Source: RBG-16-66-20 sp038040245 (GTDB lineage Bacteria; Pseudomonadota; Gammaproteobacteria; Burkholderiales; SG8-39). From it: a stretch of DNA of 20,084 nt. The stretch spans positions 1-20,084 of the forward strand of contig JBBPIU010000058.1 of the NCBI GenBank assembly GCA_038040245.1, given 5' to 3'. The notes below the pieces were generated by a model. That model made no database searches, was not told the DNA's origin, and saw only the letters and a program-made list of their open reading frames with translations. Within the stretch, counting starts at the first letter, position 1; the number at the start of each line of letters is the position of its first letter. The position numbers and the translations under genes were made by a program. Of the stretch, positions 6,235 to 13,003 are shown piece after piece.

Positions 6235-6288
6235 ACCGAACAACGGCTTGCAGGACGACGCGCCGCGAGCGGCGCGCGCCTGAATACG
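6235..6288 (+). other. attC site 8, remnant lacking its terminal core (end of array)
   Basis: The inverse core is ACCGAAC (6235-6241). Six bases later comes TTGCAG, the same spacing and hexamer as in attC5. CGCGCCGC (6259-6266) pairs perfectly with GCGGCGCG (6269-6276) around a GA loop, and CCTGAATACG (6279-6288) matches the right flank of attC5 (GCTGAATGCGACG). Where the GTTRRRY core should follow, the sequence instead continues as epimerase codons (GTG TCG ATT). The similarity to attC5 was aligned by eye. Confidence 0.6.
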
Positions 6289-6926
6289 TGTCGATTGAGA
6301 ACCTCTACATGTACGACTCCTCGAAGCCAATGACTGAGAACTCGCCAATCGGGCCGGCGTCGAAAAAAGGCGAGCTGCGTCAGAAGATGGCGGCGGAGGT
6401 CTTGGCGGCACACGAGCGGGGCGATGTACGAGCAACGGTGCTTCGCTCAAGCGACTACTACGGGCCGGGCGTGCTGGGGTCGGCACTCGGCGAGATGGTG
6501 TTCGGCAACCTGGTTGCCGGCAAGAAGGCGCAGATCGGTGGTTCGACGAAGATGCCGCATTCCTTCGCGTACATCGAGGACGTCGGGCGCGCGGCGGCCG
6601 CGCTCGGCACGCACGACAAGGCGCTCGGTCAGGTCTGGATCGCTCCGCACGCCCCGGCCAGAACCCCAGGTGAGATGGTCGAGGAGGCTTGTCGAGTCCT
6701 TGGCACAGAACCGAGAATCAGTGCGATCTCACCACTCATGATGCGTCTGGCAGGGCTGTTCATCCCCGCCGCACGGGCGAGCGTTGAGATGATGTACCAG
6801 TTCACGGCGCCGTTCGTGGTCGATTCGTCGCGAATCGAGCGCGAGTTGAAGCTCTCTGCGACGCCGATCAGGGCCGCCATCGAACGCACGCTTGCATGGT
6901 ATCGGGAGCACCTCGCAAGAGGGTGA
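6288..6926 (+). pseudogene. NAD-dependent epimerase/dehydratase, N-terminal half missing
   Basis: About 212 residues match the C-terminal two thirds of an atypical extended SDR epimerase: VSIENLYMYDSSKPMTE, then the KKGELRQKMAAEVLAAHERGDVRATVLRSSDYYGPG block. After these come a PHSFAYIEDVGRAAAALG motif and a C-terminal helical part ending at TGA 6924-6926. The N-terminal Rossmann half with TGATGxxG, expected to be roughly 90-110 residues, is absent. The open frame upstream (from 6174) encodes unrelated basic sequence that comes from the attC8 remnant. Without the dinucleotide-binding motif the product cannot be a normal oxidoreductase, and I call it a 5'-truncated pseudogene. The break coincides with the end of the attC8 remnant. 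Confidence 0.75.
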
Positions 6927-6966
6927 GATCATGGTTGGTCAAGTCGAGGCTAACGAGCGAGGAATC

Positions 6967-7941
6967 ATGACGAGATCATTGTTCATTGTGCTGGTCGCGC
7001 TCGCGACCGCTGTTGCCGGGATGGAGACGGTGTTTGCGCAGGTTTTTCCGGACCGCCCGGTGCGCATCATCGTCGGCTATCCGCCCGGCGGCGGCACCGA
7101 CCTCGTTGCGCGCCTGATCCAGCAGCCGCTGTCGCAGCGCTGGGGCCAGCCGGTAGTGATCGACAACCGGCCGGGCGCCAACGCGATCATCGCGGCCGAA
7201 GCGGTGGCCAGGGCGAAAGCGGATGGCTACACGCTGCTGATGGCCTATGCCACGGAGGTTGCGGTCAATCCGGCGACGATGAAGAAGCTGCCCTACGATC
7301 CGGTACGCGATTTCACGCCCATCATCCAGCTCGCCGGCGCGCCGCTCGTCCTTGCGGTGAATCCCGCGCTGGCGGCGAAGGACGTGCGCGAGCTGGTCGC
7401 GCTCGCCAAGGCGAAGCCCGGCACGCTGTCGTATTCGTCGTCGGGGAGCGGCAGCGTGCACCATTTCGCCGGCGAACTGTTCAAGCTGCAGACCGGGGCC
7501 GACCTCCTGCATGTGCCCTACAAGGGCTCGGGGCCGGCGACGGCCGATGCGGTGGGGGGGCAAGTCCAGGTCACGTACGCCTCGGTCGCCTCGGTGCTGC
7601 GCTTCGTGCAGGCGGGACGCCTGCGCGCGCTCGCGGTGACCTCGAAGAAGCGCTCGCTGCAGATGCCCGAGGTGCCGAGCATGGTCGAGGCCGGGCTGGC
7701 GGACTTCGAGTTGACGAGTTGGTATGGCCTGCTCGCGCCCGCGGGGACGCCGCCCGACATCGTTGCGAAAATCCACGCCGACGTGACGGCCGCGCTGGCA
7801 ACCGCGGAGATCCAGAAGAGCTTCGCCACTCAGGGGCTCGACATGGCCGGCGGCTCGCCGCAGGCGTTCGGCGAGTTCATCCGCGCCGAGGCCGCGAAAT
7901 TCGCGCGCATCGCCAAGTCCGGCAATATCCATGCCGAATAG
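6967..7941 (+). CDS. Bug-family tripartite tricarboxylate transporter receptor (TctC-like), copy 1
   Basis: A 324-residue periplasmic binding protein. ATG 6967 follows GCGAGGA (6956-6962) and opens a signal peptide (TRSLFIVLVALATAV, cleavage near VFA-24/25). Family motifs: FPDRPVRIIVGYPPGGGTDLVARL, DNRPGANAIIAAEAVARAKADGYTLL written in parts, LPYDPVRDFTPI and LHVPYKG. Bug proteins bind carboxylates such as citrate, nicotinate or aromatic acids in two lobes and usually present them to TctA/TctB permeases. No TctA or TctB gene is in the window, so this is an orphan receptor, as is usual in Burkholderiales. Its 3' end overlaps the next gene by 11 bp, giving a likely three-gene operon with the methyltransferase-fold protein and the aldo/keto reductase. 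The ligand is unknown. Confidence 0.92.
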   Translation: MTRSLFIVLVALATAVAGMETVFAQVFPDRPVRIIVGYPPGGGTDLVARLIQQPLSQRWGQPVVIDNRPGANAIIAAEAVARAKADGYTLLMAYATEVAVNPATMKKLPYDPVRDFTPIIQLAGAPLVLAVNPALAAKDVRELVALAKAKPGTLSYSSSGSGSVHHFAGELFKLQTGADLLHVPYKGSGPATADAVGGQVQVTYASVASVLRFVQAGRLRALAVTSKKRSLQMPEVPSMVEAGLADFELTSWYGLLAPAGTPPDIVAKIHADVTAALATAEIQKSFATQGLDMAGGSPQAFGEFIRAEAAKFARIAKSGNIHAE

Positions 7942-8734
7942 GTTTTTTCTCTTTGCTCTCTTTTTTCTCCTGGCACTGCCGGGCGCGCCGGCACGGGCGC
8001 AGGACGGACTTGCCAAGTGGCTCGCCGCGCCGCATCGCAGCGCGCGCAACGTGGTGCGCGATGACTTCCGGCATCCGCTCGGGACGCTCGCGTTCTTCGG
8101 CGTCAGGGCTGACAGCACGGTGGTGGAAATCCTGCCGGGCAGCGGCGGCTATTACATGGAAATCCTTGCGCCGTACCTGAAGGAAAAAGGCCGCTACATC
8201 GCCGCCAACCGCGACCAGGCGGCGCCGCCGCAGTATCTGGAGGACCATCAGAAACTGCTCGCGCGCCTCAAGGCCGAGCCGGCCCTCTACGAAAAGGTCC
8301 AGGTGACGAAGTTCAACGCCGGTCTGCACGACATCGCGCCGCCGGGCAGCGCGGATTTCGTGCTCACCTTCCGCAACCTGCACAACTGGATCGAACGCGG
8401 CGAGGTCGACGGGGCGCTGCGCGCTTTCCACAAGGCGCTCAAGCCGGGCGGCGTGCTCGGCGTCGTGGACCATCGCGGCCGCACCGACATGACCCAGGAA
8501 GCGCAAATGAAGAGCGGCTACGTGCGGCAGGACGTTGCCATCGCGCTGATCGAGAAGGCGGGATTCAGGCTGGCGGATGCGTCGGAAGTGAATGCCAACC
8601 CGAAAGACACGAAACACCACCCCGAGGGAGTCTGGACGCTGCCGCCGACGTACCGCCTGAAGGACCAGGACCGCGCCAAATACGCCGCCATTGGCGAGAG
8701 CGACCGCTTCACGCTCCGCTTCGTGAAGCAATGA
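7931..8734 (+). CDS. Exported methyltransferase-fold protein
   Basis: A 267-residue protein with a strong signal peptide (MPNRFFLFALFFLLALPGAP, likely cleavage after ARA-23), so it is predicted periplasmic although its fold is that of a SAM methyltransferase. Motif I is VVEILPGSGGYYMEILAPYL (E66, GSGG 70-73). Later motifs are ADFVLTFRNLHNWIERG and LKPGGVLGVVDHRG. It matches the predicted-methyltransferase group (COG4798-like) that commonly carries a leader peptide. SAM is not expected in the periplasm, so it may bind another ligand or act before export; this is unresolved. The ATG overlaps the upstream Bug gene by 11 bp, and its TGA overlaps the next ATG (ATGA at 8731), implying translational coupling on both sides. 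Confidence 0.82.
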   Translation: MPNRFFLFALFFLLALPGAPARAQDGLAKWLAAPHRSARNVVRDDFRHPLGTLAFFGVRADSTVVEILPGSGGYYMEILAPYLKEKGRYIAANRDQAAPPQYLEDHQKLLARLKAEPALYEKVQVTKFNAGLHDIAPPGSADFVLTFRNLHNWIERGEVDGALRAFHKALKPGGVLGVVDHRGRTDMTQEAQMKSGYVRQDVAIALIEKAGFRLADASEVNANPKDTKHHPEGVWTLPPTYRLKDQDRAKYAAIGESDRFTLRFVKQ

Positions 8735-9573
8735 AGACGGTTGCACTGCCCTCGGGCGAGCAGGTGCCCGCCTACGGTCAGGGCACCTGGAACATGGGCG
8801 ACGACCGCGCGGCCCGCGCCGAGGAACTCGCGACGCTGCGCCTCGGCCTCGATTCGGGCGCCACGCTGATCGACACGGCGGAGATGTACGGCGACGGCCG
8901 CTCGGAGGAACTGGTGGGCGAGGCGATCGCCGGCCGGCGCGACGAGGTCTTCCTCGTGACCAAGGTATTGCCGGAAAACGCAGCGCACAACGCCTCGCGC
9001 AAGGGCGTGCCCGCGGCCTGCGAGCGCAGCCTGCGGCGCCTGAAGACCGACCGCATCGATCTCTACCTGCTGCATTGGCGCGGCAGCATTGCGTTGGCGG
9101 AGACGATGGCAGCCTTCGCCGCCCTGCACAAGGCCGGCAAGATCCGCCACTACGGCGTGAGCAACCTCGAGCTCTCGGAGATGCAGGAACTGTGGAAAGT
9201 CCCCGGCCTCCAGGTCTCGGCGAACCAGCTGCTCTTCAACCTCACGCGCCGCGGCATCGAATGGGACCTGCAGCCCTGGCTGCGCGAGCGGCGCGTGCCG
9301 GTAATGGCCTATTCGCCGATCGAGCAGGGCAAACTGCTGCGCAACGCGAAGCTCGCCGGTTTCGCCAAACGCAACGCCATGACTCCGTCGCAGGCCGCGC
9401 TGGCGTGGCTGCTGTCGAAGGACGGCGTCATCGTGATCCCGAAAACCGGCCGCCGCGACCGCCTGAAGGAAAACCTCGGCGCGCTCGAGCGTCCGTTGAG
9501 CGCGGCGCAACTCGCCGAGCTCGACGGCCTGTTCCCGCCGCCGGCGGGGCCGCAGCCGCTGGAGATGCTCTAA
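8731..9573 (+). CDS. Aldo/keto reductase
   Basis: A 280-residue cytoplasmic NAD(P)H-dependent oxidoreductase with a TIM-barrel fold. The catalytic tetrad is intact: D48 (LIDTAEMYGDGRSE), Y53, K78 (FLVTKVLP) and H115 (LYLLHWRG). The cofactor-side motifs GVSNLELSEM, QLLFNLTRRGIEWDL, MAYSPIEQG and VIPKTGRRDRLKENL are also present. Members reduce aldehydes or ketones, or oxidise the alcohols; this branch resembles the prokaryotic YeaE/2,5-diketo-gluconate reductase group. It is coupled by ATGA overlap to the preceding gene and is the last gene of the Bug-led operon. The physiological substrate is unknown. Confidence 0.9.
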   Translation: MKTVALPSGEQVPAYGQGTWNMGDDRAARAEELATLRLGLDSGATLIDTAEMYGDGRSEELVGEAIAGRRDEVFLVTKVLPENAAHNASRKGVPAACERSLRRLKTDRIDLYLLHWRGSIALAETMAAFAALHKAGKIRHYGVSNLELSEMQELWKVPGLQVSANQLLFNLTRRGIEWDLQPWLRERRVPVMAYSPIEQGKLLRNAKLAGFAKRNAMTPSQAALAWLLSKDGVIVIPKTGRRDRLKENLGALERPLSAAQLAELDGLFPPPAGPQPLEML

Positions 9574-9668
9574 TATTGACGCTGCTCGGGGCTGCATTTT
9601 TCTGACCTGTATTTTGGCTTGAGGTTTAAGCTATCCGGCGCAGGATCCCAATCCGAAGGAGGCCCGAT

Positions 9669-9956
9669 ATGAACCGTGACGAGTACGTTCAGAAGCTCAA
9701 GACCCGGCTCGATGAGTGGAATGCCGAGGCCGCGAAATGGGAAGCCAAGGCCAAGACGGCACAGGACGAGGGCAAGAGCGAGCACGAGCGGCAGCTCGCG
9801 CTGTTCCACCAGCGGCGCGACGAGGGAATGCAAAAGATGAAGGAGATCCAGGCCGCGAGCAGCGATGCCTGGATGGAAATGATGCGCGGCGCCGATGACG
9901 CCTGGAAGCGGATGCAGGATGCGTTCAACCAGGCGAGGTCCAAGTTGGGCAAATGA
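9669..9956 (+). CDS. Small coiled-coil protein
   Basis: A 95-residue, highly charged, all-helical protein, well supported by AAGGAGG (9656-9662) seven bases before ATG 9669. It has no signal peptide or membrane segment. The sequence is rich in Glu, Lys, Ala and Met, with heptad-like spacing (YVQKLKTRLDEWNAEAAKWEAKAK ... MQKMKEIQAASSDAWMEMMRGADDAWKRM). The C-terminal DAWxxMxxGADDAWKRMQDAF repeat is typical of short stress-associated coiled-coil proteins of unknown function. The 95-bp gap before it holds a TTGACG hexamer (9576-9581) but no convincing -10 at the right distance. It ends ten bases before the MaoC-like gene, so they probably form one transcript. Confidence 0.82.
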   Translation: MNRDEYVQKLKTRLDEWNAEAAKWEAKAKTAQDEGKSEHERQLALFHQRRDEGMQKMKEIQAASSDAWMEMMRGADDAWKRMQDAFNQARSKLGK

Positions 9957-9966
9957 GCGCGGCGGC

Positions 9967-10425
9967 ATGAGTGACGTGATTCCCATCGTCGGGCGCGGCT
10001 TCTACTACGAAGACCTGCGGCTCGGATTCCGTTTCCGCACCCACCGCCGCACCATCGCCGAGTCGGACCTGGCGAATTTCATCAACCTCACCTGGCTCAC
10101 CGAGGAGCTGTTCGCGGTCGAGGACGACTCGCAACGCGCGATCAAGGGGCGCCCGGTCCCCGGCGCGCTGGTCTATTCCTTCGCCGAAGGGTTGTTGCTG
10201 GTTTCCATGCAGGACACCGGACTCGCGTTCCTCAATGCTACGGTGGACGTCAAGGGGCCGACGGTGGTGGGTGACACCATTCACGTCGAGTGCGAGGTCA
10301 CCGAATACCGCCTGACCTCGAAGGGCGACCGCGGCCTGGTGCGCTTCGCCAACAAGGTGGTCAACCAGAACGGCGCCACGGTGCTCGAGTACAACCCGCT
10401 GCGCATGCTCAAGAGAAAGCCATGA
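9967..10425 (+). CDS. MaoC-like (hot-dog fold) protein lacking the canonical catalytic residues
   Basis: A 152-residue protein. Start ATG 9967 (GGCGGC before it) is preferred over an upstream in-frame ATG at 9895, which lies inside the previous gene. The hot-dog layout is recognisable: RGFYYEDLRLGFRFRTHRRTIAESDLANFINLT (10-42), a helix followed by GRPVPGALVYSFAEGLL (61-77), then FLNATVDVKGPTVVGDTIHVECEV and the C-terminal strands GLVRFANKVVNQNG. MaoC enoyl-CoA hydratases carry a catalytic Asp and His in a D-x-N-P-x-H motif after helix 1. Here the stretch reads TWLTEELFAV (42-51) with neither. It may bind an acyl-CoA or thioester without dehydrating it, or act as a non-classical hydratase or thioesterase. 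The stop overlaps the VOC start (ATGA). Confidence 0.82.
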   Translation: MSDVIPIVGRGFYYEDLRLGFRFRTHRRTIAESDLANFINLTWLTEELFAVEDDSQRAIKGRPVPGALVYSFAEGLLLVSMQDTGLAFLNATVDVKGPTVVGDTIHVECEVTEYRLTSKGDRGLVRFANKVVNQNGATVLEYNPLRMLKRKP

Positions 10426-10808
10426 TCGACCACATCGACCACGTGGTGTTGACGACGAGGGATTTGTCCTCGTGTTTGAAATTTTATTCAGAAATACTCG
10501 GCATGCGGCTTGAAAAATTTCAGACGCCCGCCGGGACGCGCCTCGCGCTCAAGTTCGGCAACCAGAAGATCAACGTGCACGAGTGGGGCAAGGAATTCAC
10601 GCCGCGCGCGCACGTGGCGGCGCCGGGGACGCTGGATCTTTGCTTTATTGCTTCGGTTTCTCTGGAAAAAGTAATTGAGAAATTACAGCAATCAAACATC
10701 AAAATAATTGAAGGTCCCGTCATGAAAACCGGCGCGGCCTCGAAAATTCGCTCGGTCTACGTGCGCGACCCCGACCTCAACCTGGTCGAGATCTCCGTTC
10801 CCGCCTAG
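10422..10808 (+). CDS. VOC-family (glyoxalase/dioxygenase fold) protein
   Basis: A 128-residue single-unit VOC protein starting at ATG 10422, overlapping the MaoC-like stop by four bases. Two beta-alpha-beta-beta-beta modules are visible: MIDHIDHVVLTTRDLSSCLKFYSEILGM and the second LDLCFIASVSLEKVIEKLQQ ... VYVRDPDLNLVEISVP. The expected metal ligands are H7 (or H4), H53 (KINVHEWG) and E123 (NLVEIS). The fold supports isomerases, dioxygenases and metal-dependent lyases, and this short form resembles proteins annotated as glyoxalase/virulence-like VOC. The substrate is not assignable. Two AT-rich codon patches (10474-10496, 10637-10712) stand out against the GC-rich neighbours. The stop is shared with the convergent gene on the other strand. 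Confidence 0.88.
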   Translation: MIDHIDHVVLTTRDLSSCLKFYSEILGMRLEKFQTPAGTRLALKFGNQKINVHEWGKEFTPRAHVAAPGTLDLCFIASVSLEKVIEKLQQSNIKIIEGPVMKTGAASKIRSVYVRDPDLNLVEISVPA

Positions 10809-12010
10809 GTCGTCAGCAGGGCGTCGACGCCCTGCGCCCGCAGCGACGCAACCAGCGCCTGCGTGTGCTCGCGGTCGCGCGTCTCGATCAGGAACTCCAC
10901 TTCCGGGGTCTTGACCGAGGCGGTGCCGAAGATGCGCTGGTGCTGGATCTCGACGATGTTGCCGCCGGCTTCGCCGATCATCGCCGCCACTTTCGCCAGG
11001 CTGCCCGCGACGTCGTGCATCGTCACGCGCAGGCGCACCAGCTTGCCGTCGCGCACCAGCCCGCGCATCAGCACCGAGGCGAGCACACGGCTGTCGATGT
11101 TGCCGCCCGAGACCGGCAACCCGACGCGCTTGCCTGCGAACTTCGCGGGGTGCTCGAGGAGCGCGGCGAGCGCCGCGGCCCCCGCGCCTTCGGCAACGGT
11201 CTTCTCGATCTCGATCAGCGCCAGGATCGCGCGCTCGATGGTCTCTTCCTCGACGATCAGCACTTCCTCGACCAGGGCTTTGACGATCGAAAAGGCCATC
11301 TCGCCGACGTCTTTCACTGCGATGCCTTCGGCGATGGTGTCGCCGCCCACCTGGACAGGTTGATTGTTGAGGCGTTGATTCATCGACGGATAGGTCTTCG
11401 ATTCCGCGCCGTATATTTTTATCTGTTTGTTCAAGCCGCGCGCGGCGATGGCCATCCCGGAAATCAATCCGCCTCCGCCCACCGGAACCACCAGGACATC
11501 CAGGTCCGGCACGGCCTCGAGCATCTCGAGCGCGACCGTGCCTTGGCCGGCGATGATGAGCGGATCCTCGTAGGGATGCACGAAAACCAGGTGCTCGCGC
11601 GCGGCGAGCTCGCGCGCGTGCGCGCCGGCCGCGTGCAGCGAGTCGCCTTCGAGCACCACCTTCGCGCCGTGCACCTGGGTGTTCTTGATCTTGGTGTTGG
11701 GCGAGCCTTTCGGCATCACTATGGTGGCGGGAATGCCCAGGCGCGCGCTGTGATAGGCCACTGCCTGGGCGTGGTTGCCGGCGCTCATGGCGATGACGCC
11801 GCGCCTGCGCTCCTCGGCGCAAAGCGACAGGAGCTTGTTTAGTGCGCCGCGCTCCTTGAACGAGGCGGTGAACTGGAGGTTTTCGAACTTGAGCCAGACT
11901 TCGGCGCCGGTCAGCCGCGACATGGTGCGGCTGTGCAGGCAGGGCGTGCGCTCCACTGCGCCGGCAATGCGCTGCGCCGCAGCGCGAATGTCGTCCAGGG
12001 AAACGGGCAT
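10805..12010 (-). CDS. Threonine ammonia-lyase (catabolic type with C-terminal ACT domain)
   Basis: A 401-residue PLP enzyme converting L-threonine (and serine) to 2-oxobutanoate (pyruvate) and ammonia. The start is the CAT at 12008-12010 read on the minus strand; the much longer upstream open frame is antisense shadow. The PLP lysine is K52 in TASFKERGA. Other landmarks are the SAGNHAQ loop (76-82), the phosphate-binding GGGGLISG (178-185), the SGGNID segment (301-306), and an ACT-like domain from about 325 to 400 (VTMHDVAGSLAKVAAMIGEAGGNI in part). The length of about 400 residues with one ACT domain matches the biodegradative/IlvA-short (TdcB-like plus ACT) forms, not the 500-residue biosynthetic IlvA with two ACT-like repeats. 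It is convergent with the VOC gene and divergent from Bug copy 2. Confidence 0.93.
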   Translation of the reverse strand: MPVSLDDIRAAAQRIAGAVERTPCLHSRTMSRLTGAEVWLKFENLQFTASFKERGALNKLLSLCAEERRRGVIAMSAGNHAQAVAYHSARLGIPATIVMPKGSPNTKIKNTQVHGAKVVLEGDSLHAAGAHARELAAREHLVFVHPYEDPLIIAGQGTVALEMLEAVPDLDVLVVPVGGGGLISGMAIAARGLNKQIKIYGAESKTYPSMNQRLNNQPVQVGGDTIAEGIAVKDVGEMAFSIVKALVEEVLIVEEETIERAILALIEIEKTVAEGAGAAALAALLEHPAKFAGKRVGLPVSGGNIDSRVLASVLMRGLVRDGKLVRLRVTMHDVAGSLAKVAAMIGEAGGNIVEIQHQRIFGTASVKTPEVEFLIETRDREHTQALVASLRAQGVDALLTT

Positions 12011-12028
12011 GCGGCAGTCTAGCCCCGA

Positions 12029-12034
12029 TATAAT
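12029..12034 (+). promoter_or_regulatory. Consensus -10 box directly before Bug copy 2 (probable leaderless start)
   Basis: TATAAT at 12029-12034 ends six bases before ATG 12041. A transcript starting about seven bases after the -10 would begin at or next to the A of the start codon, so the mRNA would be essentially leaderless. No Shine-Dalgarno sequence exists in the 30 bp between the two divergent genes. The -35 region (GGCATG at the 17-bp spacing) is poor and overlaps the start of the minus-strand threonine ammonia-lyase gene. The same AT-rich palindrome-like stretch could also serve the minus strand. Confidence 0.5.
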
Positions 12035-12040
12035 CGATTC

Positions 12041-12997
12041 ATGAAACGAGCCCTGAAATTTCTCCTCCTGTCCCTGGCGTTGTGCGTGGGCTTCGCCCAC
12101 GCGCAGTATCCGAACCGCCCGATCAAGCTGGTCGTGCCGTTCACCCCGGGAACGGGAATCGACATTCTGGCCAGGGTTTTTGCGCAAAAGCTGCAGGATC
12201 GGATGAAGAATCCGGTGGTGGTCGAGAACCGCCCCGGCGCCAGCGGCAACATCGGCACCGAGGCGGTCGCCAAGGCGCCCGCCGACGGCTACACGCTGCT
12301 CATGACCGCGACCACCCTCGTGCAGAGCGCGGTGCTGAACAAGTCCGTGCCCTACGATCCCAAGGGCATGACGCCCATCGGGCTCGCCGCGGTCGGCAAT
12401 CTTTCGCTGGTGGCGCATCCGTCGGTGCCCGCGCGCTCGGTGGCGGAACTGGTCGCGCTCGCCAGGGCGCAGCCCGGCAAACTCAACTACGCCTCTCCCG
12501 GCAGTGCGACGCCGCACCACCTCGCGATGGAGCTGTTCAAGCTGCATTTCGGCGTGCAGCTGGTGCACGTGCCGTACAAGGGGACCGCCGGCGCGGTGAC
12601 CGACATCCTCGGCGGGCAGGTACAACTCATGTTCCTGCCGGTGCACGTCGCGCTGCCGCAGGTGCAGGCGGGCAAGCTGAACATGCTCGCCTCGGGCGGC
12701 GCGCAGCGCTCGCCGGCGACGCCGGAGGCGCCCTCGCTCGCGGAGGCGGGCGTGCGCGATATCGACGTGGACATCTGGTACGCGCTGCTCGGCCCGGCGG
12801 GGCTGCCACGCGACGTGGTGGCGCTGCTCAATGCCGAACTCGCGGCCATCCTCGGGGATGCGGAGGTCCGCGCCGGGCTGCTCAAGCAGGGCCTGAGCCC
12901 GCGCACCGGAACCCCGGCCGAACTGGCGAAACTGATCGACACCGACCTGGAGCGTTGGGCCAGGGTGGTGCGCGAGGCGCGCATTTCGGCCGATTGA
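12041..12997 (+). CDS. Bug-family tripartite tricarboxylate transporter receptor (TctC-like), copy 2
   Basis: A 318-residue periplasmic binding protein with signal peptide MKRALKFLLLSLALCVGFAHA (cleavage about residue 21). Family motifs: YPNRPIKLVVPFTPGTGIDIL, ENRPGASGNIGTEAVAK followed by PADGYTLL, VPYDPKGMTPIG, and VHVPYKGTAGAVTDI. It is paralogous to the receptor at 6967-7941 but distinct. No TctA/TctB partner is present. It lies six bases ahead of a PhzS-like FAD monooxygenase, so the two are probably cotranscribed. The pairing suggests, but does not prove, that the captured acid or aromatic compound is a substrate or relative of the monooxygenase's. Transcription probably starts at the TATAAT box just upstream, giving a leaderless mRNA. 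Confidence 0.92.
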   Translation: MKRALKFLLLSLALCVGFAHAQYPNRPIKLVVPFTPGTGIDILARVFAQKLQDRMKNPVVVENRPGASGNIGTEAVAKAPADGYTLLMTATTLVQSAVLNKSVPYDPKGMTPIGLAAVGNLSLVAHPSVPARSVAELVALARAQPGKLNYASPGSATPHHLAMELFKLHFGVQLVHVPYKGTAGAVTDILGGQVQLMFLPVHVALPQVQAGKLNMLASGGAQRSPATPEAPSLAEAGVRDIDVDIWYALLGPAGLPRDVVALLNAELAAILGDAEVRAGLLKQGLSPRTGTPAELAKLIDTDLERWARVVREARISAD

Positions 12998-13003
12998 GGC
13001 GTC

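Larger units (their letters stand above)
1..6288 (+). mobile_element. Integron gene-cassette array (distal part of a chromosomal integron, or CALIN)
   Basis: Eight attC-like sites at 11-97, 733-819, 1304-1366, 3141-3213, 4130-4187, 4668-4757, 5216-5305 and 6235-6288 (remnant) separate seven gene units, all on the + strand. Each gene starts shortly after the preceding core site, and most stop close to or inside the next inverse core. That is the canonical cassette layout. The predicted cassette boundaries (between G and TT of each core) are about 92-813, 814-1360, 1361-3207, 3208-4181, 4182-4751, 4752-5299 and 5300-6288. The array is open to the left: attC1 begins at base 11 and must belong to a cassette mostly outside the window. 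No integron integrase or attI is visible. Cassette orientation predicts that any intI lies to the left. Confidence 0.88.

Noticed and set aside
6174..6287. The first 38 codons of the epimerase frame as a genuine N terminus
   Set aside because: They encode a basic segment without a Rossmann glycine motif and derive from the intercassette region and attC8 hairpin.
9576..9615. Promoter for the coiled-coil gene from TTGACG at 9576
   Set aside because: The correctly spaced position reads TTTCTG, and the next AT-rich hexamer (TATTTT at 9610) is 28 bases away.
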